A stretch of DNA of 64,000 nt from NCBI RefSeq assembly GCF_949987535.1, contig NC_080075.1, positions 8,168,606-8,232,605 on the forward strand, written 5' to 3'. A program made the translations under genes and the position numbers. This document shows positions 24,000 through 34,440 of the stretch, piece after piece. Numbering within the stretch: position 1 is the first letter of the stretch; the number at the start of each line of letters is the position of its first letter. This DNA is from Balaenoptera acutorostrata. Taxonomy: Eukaryota > Chordata > Mammalia > Artiodactyla > Balaenopteridae. The notes under the pieces were generated by a model that was given only the letters and a program-made list of their open reading frames with translations, made no database searches and was not told the origin of the DNA.

Positions 24000-24300
24000 A
24001 AAAATGGTACAGATGAACTGTTTTGCAGGGCAGAAATTGAGACACAGATGTAGAGAACAAACATATGGACACCAAGGAGGGAAAGCGGGGGCAGGGGTGT
24101 GGTGATGGTGGTATGAATTGGGATATTGGGATTGACATATATACACTAACATGTATAAAATGGATAACTAATAAGAACATGCTTTTTTAAAAAATAAATA
24201 AAATAAAATTCAAAAATTCCAAAAAAAAAAAAAAAGAAAAAGGAAGAAGTAAAATTGTCATTATTTATAGATATGTGTGATCTCTTATAAAGAAAATCCT

Positions 24301-24416
24301 GGGACTTCCCTGGCAGTCCAGTGGTTAAGACTTCATGCTTCCACTGCTGGGGGCACTGGTTCGATCCCTGGTTGGGGAACCAAGATCCCATATGCTGCAG
24401 CATGGCCAAAAAAAAA
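24301..24416 (+). mobile_element. Short CHR-related SINE
   Basis: About 116 bases: GGGACTTCCCTGGCAGTCCA start, B-box-like GGTTCGATCCC and a terminal poly(A). Lies in the third L1 with duplication AAAATCCT (24293-24300, 24417-24424). This is the short tRNA-only form, distinct from the ~300-base form. Confidence 0.92.
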
Positions 24417-24547
24417 AAAATCCTAAAGAGTCAACCAAAAAACTGTTGGAACTATATGAAATCAGTAACGCTGCAGGATAGAAAACAAACAAACAAACAA
24501 AGAAACAAAAACAAAAAAACCCAACATACAGAGATCAGTTATGTTTC

Positions 24548-26307
24548 CATTGATAAAGGAAATCAAAGATTATTCAAAGGAGTGGAAAGATATCCCATGC
24601 TCTTGGATTGGAGAATTAATATAGTTAAAATGGCATACTACCCAAAGTAATCTACAGAGTTAATGTGATCCCTATCAAGTTACCCATGACATTTTTCACA
24701 GAAGTAGATCAAATAATCCTAGCATTTATATGAAACCACAAAAGACCCAGGATTGTCAAAGCAATCCTGAAGAAAAAAGAATAAAGTCTGGAGGCATAAC
24801 CCTTCCAGACTTCAGAGTAATCAAGACAGCATGGTATTGGCACAAGAACAGACATACAGATCAATGGAACAGAACAGAGAGCCCAGAAATAAACCCAGAC
24901 ACCTATGGTCAATTAATCTTCAACAAAGGAGGCAAGAATATACAATGGAGAAAAGACAGTCTCTTCAGCAAGTGGTGTTGGGAAAGCTGGACAGTCACAT
25001 GTAAATCAACGAAGTTAGAATACTCCCTCACACCACACACAAAAATAAACTCAAAATGGCTTAAATCTAAGACATGACACCATAAAACTCCTAGACGAGA
25101 ACATATGCAAAACATTCTTTGACATAAATCATAGCAATATACTCTTAGATCAATCTCCCAAGGCAGAAGAAGTAAAAGAAAAAATAAACAAATGGGACCT
25201 AATCAAACTTAGAAGCTTTTGCACAGCAAAAGAAACAAACAAAAAGACAATCTATAAACTGGGAGAAAATATTTGCAACAACGCAACTGACGAGGACTTA
25301 ATTTCCAAAATACACAAATAGCTCACACAACTCAATATCAAAAAACCAAAGAACCCAATCAAAAAATGGGCAGAAGACCTCAATAGACATTTCTCCAAAG
25401 AAGACACACAGATAGCCAACAAGCACATAAAAAGATGTTTAATATCTCTAATTATTAGAGAAATGCACATAAAAACTACAGTGAGGTATCACCTCATACC
25501 AGTCAGAAGGGCCATCATCAGAAAGCCTACAAATAATAAATGCTAGAGAAAAGGGAACCCTCTTACATTGTTGGTAGGAATGTAAATTGGTGCAGCCACT
25601 GTGGAAAACAGTATGGAGGTTCCTTAAAAAACTAAAAATAGAGTTAACATATGATCCAGGAATCCCACTTCTGTGCATAAATCCAGAGAAAACTATACTT
25701 TGAAAAGGTACATGCACCCCAGTGTTCATAGCAGCACTATTTATAATAGCCAAGACAAGGAGGCAACCTAAATGTCCATCAACAGTTGAATGAATAAAGA
25801 AGATGTGGTGTATATATATACAATGGAATATTACTCAGACATAAAAAAATGAAATAATGCCATTTGCAGCAACATGGATGGACCTAGAGATTATTATACT
25901 AAGTGAAGTCAGACAGAGAAAGACAAATATTATATGAGATCGCTTATATGTGGAACTAAAAAAAAAACAGTACAAATGAACTTATTTATGAAGCAGAAAC
26001 AGACTCACAGACATAGAAAACAAACTTATGGTTACCAAAGGGGAAGGGGGGGAGGGAAAAATTAGGAGGATAGGATTAACAGATACACACTACCATAAAT
26101 AAATAGATAAACAAGTATTTACTGTATAGCACAGGGAACTGTATTCAATATCTTATAATAACCTAGAATGGAAATGAATTGAAAAAAATATACACACACA
26201 TATATGTTTCTATCTCTATATATATAAATAAAACAAAATCACTTTGCTGTACACCTGAAACTAACACAATATTGTAAATCAACTATACTTCAATAAATAA
26301 GATTAAA
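24548..26307 (+). mobile_element. 5'-truncated L1 inserted in the third L1
   Basis: About 1.76 kb of L1 beginning within ORF2 ('cattgataaaggaaatcaaa', thumb region) and ending in a 3' UTR with 'caatattgtaaatcaac' and an A-rich tail. Flanked by the 16-bp perfect duplication AGATCAGTTATGTTTC (24532-24547 and 26308-26323). The ORF2 frame is broken; the longest open piece is 24730-25077. Contains a small AT/CA-rich patch near 26190-26230. The host L1 text (cysteine-poor thumb block) continues unbroken across the joined duplication. Confidence 0.93.
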
Positions 26308-26968
26308 AGATCAGTTATGTTTCTATATACTAACAATGAAATATGTGAATAAGAAATAAAGAAAATTATCCCAGTTACAACAGTATCAAAAACAATACCT
26401 AGGAATACATTTAATCAAGGAAATGAAAGAGCTGGACAGCGAAAACCACAAGACTTTGATAAAAGAAAGTGAAGACAATGTGAAAAATGGAAAGAGATAC
26501 TGTGTTCATGGATGAGAAGAAATAATATTGTTAAAGTGCCCATACCACCCAAAGCCATCTGTAGATTTAATGCAATTCTATCAAAATTCCGATGGCATAG
26601 TTCACAAAAATAGAAACAACAATCTTAAAATTTTTATGGAACCACATAAGACTCTGAACAGCCAAAGCAACCCTGAGAAAGAAGAAAACTGGAGGTATCA
26701 CACTTCCTTATTTCAAACTATACTACAAAGCTATAAGAATTAGATCAGTATGGTGCTAGCATAAAAAACAGACACATAGACCAATGGAATTGAATAGAGA
26801 GCTCAGAAATAAACCCCTGCATGTACGGTCAACTACTTGACAGGGGGTCAGAACACTGAGTGGGGAAAGGATAGTCCCTTCAACAAATGGTGTTTCGAAA
26901 ACTTGCAAAAAAATGAAATTGGATCCTTACTTTACACAACTCACCAAAATAAACTTGAAATACCGTTA

Positions 26969-27700
26969 AGTCCCCTACAGACGAACCTTCAAGTTGTGAA
27001 CTTTCAAAGATGGGAATGTGCCCAGAGAAAGGACGAAGAGAGACAAGAGGAAGAAGTAACTGAAGAACTGAAGAGATTCATGATGCAGAAAATGGCAAGG
27101 GGATTTTCTTTATTTGAGGAGACCCTGTTAGTTTTTGAGGCACAGGACCCCAATGTAGAACGGTATACGAAGGTTGCAGCAGCCGTTCAGAATGCAATCC
27201 AGTGCTACCATGTCATCTATGACGAGAAAAAAAAAGCTACTACTCAGACATCACTGGATTGTTTTTTCAGGAGGGTAGATGGACTTGAATGCAGCAAGGA
27301 ACCAGAACATGTGCCATCCACGTCTGGTGTGAGTGAAATTGCAGCTTGCCCTCCGTCTCCTATTGCTGACAATCCTTCAGCTCTACCATCTCCCACCTCC
27401 TCTCCCTCCTTCAGTCAGTAACTCTTCTTGTCTGTTCCCTCGATGCCAGCCCCTGGATGCCAGCTGTTGTACTGTACTACTGTACTTTTCAAGGTACTGC
27501 ATTGTAAGATTTTAAATGTTTTATTTTTTGTGTTTGTTTTTTATGTATTATTTGTGTGAAAAGTATTAGAAACCTCTTACAGTACCGTACTATATAGCTG
27601 ATTGTGTTAGTTGGGTACCTTTGGCTAACTTTGTTGGATTTACAAACAAATTGGACTTTACGAATGTGATCTTGGAATGGAACTTGTTTGTATGTAGGAT
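26969..27700 (+). mobile_element. Tigger-like (pogo) DNA transposon remnant in the L1
   Basis: A 732-bp block is bounded by TA dinucleotides (26967-26968, 27701-27702), the pogo/Tc1 target duplication. Its ends are imperfect inverted repeats (left TCCCCTACAGACGAAC, right reverse complement TCCTACATACAAAC). Inside is the C-terminal part of a transposase gene and A/T-rich 3' sequence. Most of the transposase is missing, so it could only have moved with help in trans. Host L1 text 'gttaaagacttaaaca' is restored by removing it. Confidence 0.85.
26996..27421 (+). pseudogene. Tigger transposase C-terminal fragment
   Basis: About 141 open codons within the Tigger block, ending with TAA at 27419-27421. 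The segment reads as an acidic/basic stretch ('KDEERQEEEVTEELKRFM'), then 'ARGFSLFEETLLVFEAQDPN' and 'TSLDCFFRRVDG', then a Ser/Pro-rich end, matching the tail of Tigger (DDE-superfamily, CENP-B-related) transposases as I know them. The catalytic DDE core and the CENP-B DNA-binding domain are absent. The apparent start upstream at 26837 lies in L1 sequence, so the longer 194-codon ORF is a chance fusion. Confidence 0.8.
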
Positions 27701-27871
27701 TAAAGACTTAAACATAAGACCTGATACTGTAAAACTCCTAGAAGAAAACATAGGGCAGAAGCTCCTTGACATTAGTCTTGGCAACGATTTTTTTGGATAG
27801 GACACCAAAAGCACAAAAAACAAAGGCAAAAATCAAGAAGTGGGACTACATCAAACTAAAAAGCTTCTGCA

Positions 27872-28238
27872 TAGGGGCTTCCCTGGTGGCACAGTGGTTA
27901 AGAATCCGCCTGCCAATGCAGGGGACACGGGTTCGAGCCCTGGTCTGTGAAGATCCCACATGCCGCGGAGCAGCTAAGCCCGTGCTCCACAACTACTGAG
28001 CCTGCGCTCTGGATCCCACGAGTCACAACTACTGAGCCTGTGTGCCACAACTACTGAAGCCTGTGTGCCCAGAGCCTGTGCTCCACAACAAGAGAAGCTG
28101 CTGCAATGAGAAGCCCGTGCACCACAACGAAGAGTATCCCCCGCTCGCTGCAACCAGAGAAAAGCCTGTGCGCAGCAGCGAAGACCCAACGCAGCCAAAA
28201 ATAAATAAAAATTTAAAAATTTAAAAATAAAATAAAAT
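27872..28238 (+). mobile_element. CHR-type SINE, long variant
   Basis: GGGGCTTCCCTGGTGGCACA start, B box GGTTCGAGCCC, three tandem 'acaactactgagcc/gaagcc' modules (28000-28060) and an AAAATAAATA tail. Duplication AAAAAGCTTCTGCA at 27858-27871 and 28239-28252. Inserted in the third L1. Confidence 0.93.
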
Positions 28239-28770
28239 AAAAAGCTTCTGCACAGCAAAAGAAACCTCAACAAAATGAAAAAACAACCTATGGAATAGGA
28301 GAAAATATTTACAAACTGTATATCAGATAAGGGGTTAATATCCAAAATATATTTTAAAAATCATACAACTCAATAACAAGAAAACAATCCAATTTAAAAA
28401 ATGGGCAGAGGAACTGAATAGACATTTTTCCAAATGTCCAAAGAAGACATCTAAGTGGCCAACAGGCACATGAAAAGGTGCTCATCACTAATCATCAGGG
28501 AAATGCAAATCAAAATCACAATGAGGTATCACCTTTTACCTGTTAAAATGGCTATCACCAAGGAGACAAGAGATAACAAATATTGGCAAAGATGTAGAGA
28601 TAAGGGAACGCTCTTACACTCTTGGTAGGAATGTAAACTGGTGCAGCCGCTATGGAAAACAGTATGGAGTTTTCTCAAAAAAATAAACATAGAACTACCG
28701 TATGATCCAGCAATCCCACTTCTAGGTATAGATCCAAAGGAAATGAAAACAGGGTATCAGAAACATATCT

Positions 28771-29086
28771 GGGGGCTTCCCTGGTGACACAGTGGTTGAG
28801 AATCTGCCTGCTAATGCAGGGGACACGGGTTCGAGCCCTGGTCTGGGAAGATCCCACGTGCCGCGGAGCAACTAGGCCCGTGAGCCACAACTACTGAGCC
28901 TGCGCGTCTGGAACGTGTGCTCCGCAACAAGAGAGGCTGCGATAGTGAGAGGCCCGCGCACTGCGATGAAGAGTGGCCCCCACTCACCACAACTAGAGAA
29001 AGCCCTCGCACAGAAACGAAGACCCAACATAGCCAAAAATAAATAAATAAATAAAAATAAAAGGAATTCCTTTAAAAAAAAAAAAA
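28771..29086 (+). mobile_element. CHR SINE
   Basis: GGGGGCTTCCCTGGTGACAC start, B box GGTTCGAGCCC, single 'acaactactgagcc' module, AAATAAATA tail at 29036-29055, then a short unique AAGGAATTCCTTT and a final poly(A). Flanking duplication is short (ATCT). Inserted near the 3' end of the third L1. Confidence 0.92.
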
Positions 29087-29698
29087 ATCTGTAATCTCAT
29101 GCTTTTTGCAGCATTATTCACAATAGCCAGGATATGAAAGCAACCTAAGTGTCCGTCAATAGATAAAGAAGGTGAGACATACACATATACCTTATATATG
29201 TATGTATACAAACACACAATGGAATATTATTCAGCCAAGAGAAAGAAGGAAATCCTGCCATTTCAACAACATGGATGGATCTTGAGGGCATTATGCTGAG
29301 TGAGATAAGCCAGACAAAGACAAATATTATAATATATGATATCACTTACATGTGCACTCTAAAAAAGCCAAAATTATAAAATAAAGAGTAGAATGGTGGT
29401 TACCAAGGGCTAGTGGGTAGGGGAATCTGGGAGATGTTAAAGGGTATAATCCTGGAAGTAGAAGATGAATAAGCTCTGGTGATCTAACACACAGTACAGG
29501 GATTATAGTCAACAATTCCGTATTACATGAAAGTTGCTAAGAGACTAGATCTGAATTGTTCTTAGCACAAAAAAAGAGATGCTAAGTATGTGACATGATA
29601 CAGATGTTAGCTAAAACTATGGTGGTAATCAAATTGCCTTATATAATTGTATCAAATCGACACATACACCTTAAACTTACACGATATTACACACAATT

Positions 29699-29812
29699 TT
29701 TTGTTTGTTTGTTTTGTTTTGGCCATGTAGCATGCGGGATCTTAGTTCCCTAACCCACACCCTCAGCAGGGAAAGCGCAAAGTCCTAACCACTGGACCAC
29801 CAGGGAATTCCC
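29699..29812 (-). mobile_element. Short CHR-related SINE, inverted
   Basis: On the - strand: GGGAATTCCCTGGTGGTCCA start, tRNA-like body, tail into A/C-rich sequence. Inserted in the last part of the third L1's 3' UTR; flanks share 'atatta(c/t)aca'. Confidence 0.9.
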
Positions 29813-29856
29813 ATATTATACATAAATCATATCTCAAGTTTTAAAATTTAGATATA

Positions 29857-30016
29857 AAAAAGAAGAACCGGAAACAGCGAAACAGTTGAGACAAGCCCCT
29901 TCCTCTCAGGCAAAGCCACACTCCTAGAAAGATTTCGAGAAAAGATTTTGGCCAATTACGGCTGAGAGCCCACAGAAACTCTGCAGCAGTGGGGTTTTTT
30001 GTTTGTTTGCTTTTTG
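29857..30016. other. Short low-copy interval, nothing recognised
   Basis: About 160 bases between the end of the L1 and the MER5A-like element, with no recognised feature. Confidence 0.4.
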
Positions 30017-30676
30017 CAGTGGTTCTTAACTTTGGTTGCATGTATCAGTTTCTTGTTGTAAAAATTACCACACACTTGGTGGCCTAAAACAACAGAAATT
30101 TATTACCTTACAGTTCTGGAGGTCAGAAGTCCGGGGCTCTCACTGCGCTCAAATTGAAGTGTCAGCAAGGCTGTGGTCTTTCTGGACGCTCTATAGAGAA
30201 TCCATTTTCTTGTCTTTCCCAGCCTCTAGATGCTGCCTCATTCCTTGGCTCGGGGCCCTTTTCTCTCTGTCTTCCTGAGCGTCAAGGCCTGATAGAGTCT
30301 CTGACACTAACTCGTCTGCCTCCCGCTGTCACATTTAAAGATCCCTGTGAATACTGGATCCACCTGGATAAGCCAGAATATTCTGCCTATTTTAAGGTCG
30401 GTTGATGAGCAACCTTAATTCCATCTGCTGCCTTGATTCCCTTCTGCCGGGTAACATACATCCAGAAAACAGGTCACAGGTTCCGAGGATTAAGACCTGG
30501 TCTTCTTTGGGAGGCCATTATTCTGCCCACCACACCTGGGGTGCTTCAAAAAGTAGTGATGCCTGGGCCCAACCCCCAGAGGTTCTGAGGTAATTGGCCT
30601 GGAATGCGGCACGGGCATCTTGATGTTTTTAAAGCTCTCCAAGAGGCTCTAATGACCTGCTATTGAAAGCCACTGC
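30017..30676 (+). mobile_element. MER5A-like hAT nonautonomous transposon, split by an LTR
   Basis: The left end CAGTGGTTCTTAACTTTGG (30017-30035) and the right part 'agtgatgcctgggccc...ccactgctct' (30535-30676) are the two halves of a MER5A-type element with inverted CAGTGG/CCACTG ends. The LTR at 30041-30532 lies between them. Confidence 0.75.
30041..30532 (+). mobile_element. MLT2-like (ERVL) LTR
   Basis: Starts TGTATCAGTTTCTTGTTGT and holds 'aacaacagaaatttatt' and 'acagttctggaggtcagaag', the hallmark start of MLT2/ERVL LTRs. It ends near 'ccattattctgcccacca'. About 490 bases, no internal region. Inserted in a MER5A-like element. Family name is by recall of the text. Confidence 0.6.
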
Positions 30677-30778
30677 TCTAAAGAAATAGAATATACATAT
30701 GCATCTAGCATTGTCCTAGATGTTTTTATTATTTATATACCATTTAACCTTCCCAACAACCTATTTTTACTTAACAAC

Positions 30779-31159
30779 TGTTAAAGTGACCTCATTAGGC
30801 CCAAGATGGAGTGGTTCATGCTACTTTTCTATGTTCAGCTCTCCCATAAAAGGAAAGGTCAGGTCACCCAATCAGTGTGCTTGCCTGCTCAGCACAAGTT
30901 AGCTAACGTGCTCCAAGACTTTCCTTTGCTCCATATAAGGGAATAGCCCTGCTTCTACCCATCAGCAAATGCCCAGGATAACTTGTTTGTTCCTGTTTAC
31001 TTTGGTCTATAAAAATCTCTCACCTTGTATGGTTCTTCGAAGCTCCTTTCTATCTGCTAGACTGGAGACTGCCCGATTCGTGAATTGCTTCATGAATTGC
31101 TGAATAAAGCCAATTAGATCTCTCAAAATTTATGATGGTTGGATATTTCCTTTATGACA
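30779..31159 (+). mobile_element. Solo LTR (ERV1-like) with TATA box and poly(A) signal
   Basis: About 380 bases from TGTTAAAGTGACC to a ...TTTATGACA end. It has U3-like sequence with 'ccataaaaggaaagg', a TATA box (TATAAAAA, 31008-31015), an AATAAA (31103-31108) and a U5-like end. Spacing of TATA to poly(A) signal (about 90 bases) suits a gammaretrovirus-like LTR. ACAAC flanks are suggestive (30774-30778, 31157-31161), but the exact 3' edge is unclear. Confidence 0.6.
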
Positions 31160-31229
31160 ACTAACATCTATATGTCAGGCATTGTGATAAATTAATTGTG
31201 CTAATACTGTGCTGACGTTTTACAGATAT

Positions 31230-31385
31230 TTTCTCTCAAGCAATCCCCACAACAACCTTAGGAAACAGGTACTGTTTTTATTCCCATTTTACAGACAAGG
31301 AAACAGACTCAGAAATTTGCCCAAGATCATGCGGTAGAAAGCAGTAGAACAAGGAGTGAATCCCAGTTCTGTCTGACTTGCTGTA
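31230..31385 (-). mobile_element. MIR SINE
   Basis: Plus-strand text 'ccattttacagacaaggaaac' and 'cccaagatcatgcgg' is the reverse complement of the MIR core ('...gtttcctcatctgtaaaatgg'). Confidence 0.8.
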
Positions 31386-31702
31386 ACATCTGCATCATTT
31401 TGCTTCTGGATAATAGAGGTAAAAGAGCATTTAGAATTTAGACTCACAAGCAAAAAGGTGTTAATCAGATATTTAACATCTAAATTCCAGGAGGGCTATA
31501 AACTGTGATGAACGCTAGAAGCTATAGATATGACCTGAGGAGTCTTGATACAGTGGGTCTGTGTTTAGAGAAGTAGAAATAGGTTCATAACCAGGTACTT
31601 TTAAATGGTCTTTAGTGTGGATGGGCCAGGTTACATTTCATGATGTATAAGCCAATTCTGAGCTTAAGTACTTTTTTGTGCATTTAAAATCAAACAGAAA
31701 AC

Positions 31703-31703
<1 letters not shown>

Positions 31704-31754
<51 letters not shown>
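31704..31754. repeat. (TA)n(CA)n microsatellite
   Basis: About 8 TA units followed by about 21 CA units, uninterrupted. Confidence 0.95.
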
Positions 31755-31755
<1 letters not shown>

Positions 31756-32283
31756 CTCTTTACTCCTTTAAAAACAGAGCCTCCTGATTTTTGTTAGGGA
31801 TCCACAGCATAAAATCAGCCAAACTGTAGCTTAATTTCCCAGTAAAGCAACACTGATCAGCTTTTGGCAGTTTTCTTCTAGAGAATTTAGAAGATTCTCC
31901 AGGCCTTACTGGGAAGGCCCGACCCTTCTAAGTCATTTCCAAACGCCCCAGTGACCACATTCATGGTTTATTGCATCTATGGGCGCCCAAGTTTCTCCAG
32001 ATCTCCATCTTTGAAGGAAAAGAGGAATGAGTGACCATGAAAACACCACCGATGGGGTTTGTGCTGTGTGGTCATGGATCATCTCTGGAGGGCCCATGGC
32101 TTCGAGGACTGGGCAAGGTGGCCAGTTAACTGAACCTGGCAGCCTTACACTGGCAGTGCAGGGCACTGACCACGAGTCTGCACTGGAAGTCATCCAAGCC
32201 TGGAATGCAGCTATACACAGTGTGGATGGGTCCTAGTAATATAATATTAAGTGTGAAAATAACCTTTAAAAAAAGTACCTTTT
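31755..32283. other. Low-copy sequence, no recognised gene
   Basis: Open frames overlap on both strands near 31933-32236, but none has a recognisable domain or good splice context. Confidence 0.4.
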
Positions 32284-32409
32284 GGGAATTCCCTGGCAGT
32301 CCAGTGGTTAGAACTCGGTACTTTCACTGCCGGGGCCTGAGTTTGATCCCTGGTCAGGAACTAAGATCCTGCAAGCCCCGTGGCATGGCCAAATAATAAA
32401 TAAATAAAT
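32284..32409 (+). mobile_element. Short CHR-related SINE
   Basis: GGGAATTCCCTGGCAGTCCA start, B-box-like GTTTGATCCC, AAATAAATA tail. Duplication AAAGTACCTTTTGG (32272-32285 and 32410-32423); the first bases of the SINE overlap the duplicated GG. Confidence 0.92.
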
Positions 32410-32571
32410 AAAGTACCTTTTGGAAAATATATTAATGTGAAAAAAATTTCCTTTCTTTCAAAAGCAAGTGAATGAAGGACTTTGCTTCAGGGAAGGTAGA
32501 ATAGACACTCTGCTCCCTACTTTTCCCTCTAAGTACAACTAAAAACCCTGGACCTTATATATTTTAAAAAA

Positions 32572-32925
32572 CATTTTGCAGAAACATGGATGGAACTAGA
32601 GATTATCATACCAAGTGAAGTGAGCCAGACAAAGACAACCATCATATGATATCACTTACATGTGGAACCAAAAAGAGTGATACAAATGAAATTATCTATA
32701 CAACAGAGATAGACTCACAGACATAGAAAACAATCTTACGGTTATCAAAGGAGAAAGTTGGGGGAGAGGGATAAATTAGGAGGTTGGGATTGACATATAT
32801 ACACCACTATATATAAAATAGATAACCAACAATAACCTACTGTATAGCACAGGGAACTATAGTCAATATCTTAACAACCTTTAAGGGAAAAGGATCTTTA
32901 TATATATTCTTTTATATATATTCAG

Positions 32926-32966
<41 letters not shown>

Positions 32967-33088
32967 CATACACATATATATGCATGTGTGTGTGTGAATC
33001 ACTTTGCTGTACACCTGAAACTAACACAATATTGTAAATCAACTATACTTCAATTAAAAAAACCAAAAAACAAGCAAAAAAAACCCAT
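32572..33088 (+). mobile_element. L1 3' end fragment nested in the ancient L1 5' UTR
   Basis: Starts in the last ORF2 codons ('tgcagaaacatggatggaac') and includes the 3' UTR with 'ctgtatagcacagggaact' and 'caatattgtaaatcaac', ending in an A-rich tail. Flanking AAAAAACA-like sequence suggests a target duplication. It contains a TA-rich microsatellite (about 32926-32992). Confidence 0.85.
32926..32992. repeat. (TA)n/(TG)n microsatellite in an L1 3' UTR
   Basis: TA dinucleotides followed by mixed CATA and TGTG units. Confidence 0.9.
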
Positions 33089-33913
33089 AAGAAAACTGTA
33101 AGGTTGAGAGAAGAAGGCAGGCTGGCTCAGGACCCGAAGAATGACATGGCAGTGAGTTCCCTGGGTTTTGTTTGTTTTCTCTTGCTTTGTTTTTTTTTCC
33201 TTTTGTTTGTTTGTTTTTTGCTTCATATACGACAGATTTGAAGTTGAAGACGCCACTAACCTGGAAACACCTAAGGGCCCGGAAAAACTCCCTCCCCTGC
33301 CCCAAGAGACCTCAACAGAAGCCTGCTGTGTCCAACCAAAGGACCAGGAAAGGAGAAGCCTAGCAAGACGGACAACCTTTAGACAATCACCGCTCTAGTC
33401 TATCCAAACACCAGAGACAAAACTGTGGCCTCACCCTCAGCAGCAGAGGCTGAACGGGGAGCTTAGACTTCCCCCCTCGCCGGGCTGTAACAAGGGGCCC
33501 CAATTCCTCCCTATGCTGTGGTGTCAGGAAGGGAGCTGGGACTTTCATCCCAATGCGGCTAATGAATGTCCTGCTCTCACCACAGTGTCACTGGGGACCA
33601 AGTGAGGAACCTGGACTTCCACTACCACCTGGCAGTAATGAGCACCTCTCTCCAATAGAGGTGATTCTGAGCAGGTCTCATGGAGAATCAGGACTTTACC
33701 ACCCGGAGGTAATGAGGCCACCCGCACCCAGTGTCAGGGGAGCAGCAGGGCACTCTTACTCTGCCCAGCTGGGGAGATGTCAACGGAGGCCTGGTTGGGA
33801 ACCAACCCCCCCACCCCTGCACCACAGTAATGACACCCACCGGGTGTCAATGGAACTGAGCGGAGAGCCTGAACTTTCATTCCCACCTAGCAGGAAAGAC
33901 GTGGCACCTCTCT

Positions 33914-34049
33914 GGGACTTCCCTGGCAGTCCAGTGGTTAAGACTCCGAGCTTCCACTGCAGGGGGCACGGGTTCGATCCCTGGTCAGGGGAACTAAGAT
34001 CCCGAATGCCACGGCATGGCCAAAAAGAAAAGAAAAGAAAAAAAAAAAA
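33914..34049 (+). mobile_element. Short CHR-related SINE
   Basis: GGGACTTCCCTGGCAGTCCA start, B box GGTTCGATCCC, then an AAAAGAAAAG tail. Duplication GACRTGGCACCTCTCT with one mismatch (33898-33913, 34050-34065). Confidence 0.93.
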
Positions 34050-34440
34050 GACATGGCACCTCTCTCTTCCCCTGTTGGACCAGTGTCAGAGGGAGCTAGC
34101 TAAAATAGAAGGTTTAAATAAGATCCAGAGTCTCCTAACATAATACCTCAAATGTCCAGGTTTCAACTAAAAATCACTCATACCAAAAACCAGTAAGATC
34201 TCCAACTGAATGAACGAAGACAATCAGTAGATGCCCATACCCAGAAGACAGATGTTAGATTTATCTGACAAAGATTTCTAAATCCTTCAACAAACAATTA
34301 TAAACACATTTGAAACAAACAAAAAATTAGAGTCTCAGCAGATAAATAGAAAGTCTCAGCAAAAGAAAAAAATTTAAAAGATACCAAGAATCAAATAGAA
34401 ATTTTAGAATTGAACAACACAATTACACACTCATTTCCAC

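Larger units (their letters stand above)
11346..24235 (+). mobile_element. Full-length L1 inserted in the third L1 (split by a younger L1)
   Basis: Flanked by the target-site duplication GAAAAAGGAAG (11335-11345 and 24236-24246). It comprises a 5' UTR (11346-12256), ORF1 (12257-13160), ORF2 first half (13219-14610), ORF2 second half (21248-23999, containing a SINE) and a 3' UTR ending in poly(A) at about 24235. Its own length, without insertions, is about 5.9 kb. The intact 5' start, low divergence from the L1 nested in it and exact duplications indicate a relatively young lineage-specific family. Both ORFs are now broken. Confidence 0.93.
7040..29856 (+). mobile_element. Third L1, near full length, host of the nested insertions
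   Basis: An old L1 whose pieces read continuously once later insertions are ignored. The order is 5' UTR-like sequence (about 7040-7660), ORF1 remnant (about 7660-8440), inter-ORF region with an AT-rich patch, ORF2 start near 8941, endonuclease region to 9925, then [LTR 9926-10403], linker and RT 10404-11345, then [L1 11346-24235], RT continuing 24247-24547 with a SINE, then [L1 24548-26307], 26308-26968, then [Tigger 26969-27700], and the C-terminal region and 3' UTR to about 29856 with three SINEs. All frames are broken. The RT active-site region at 24260-24290 is eroded. The 5' limit is approximate. Confidence 0.85.
32485..34440 (+). mobile_element. 5' end of an ancient L1 (5' UTR and ORF1 start), interrupted
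   Basis: 'agggaaggtagaatagacac' (32490) is the start of an old L1 5' UTR. After a nested L1 3' fragment it resumes near 33090 and passes through imperfect repeats of about 75 bases (33430-33900, each with 'ggagc..gaactttcatcccacc..ggcagtaatga'). It reaches early ORF1-like text (34090-34440) with 'gacaaagatttctaaatcc'. No long open frame. A SINE splits it at 33914-34049. The remainder of this L1 is absent, so it is 3'-truncated or deleted. Confidence 0.7.

Noticed and set aside
26837..27421. 194-codon ORF read as one protein
   Set aside because: The first ~45 codons are L1 sequence and the rest is Tigger transposase, so the fusion is accidental.
32027..32236. 69-codon ORF in low-copy sequence
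   Set aside because: No recognisable motif, an overlapping minus-strand ORF of similar length, and no exon signals.
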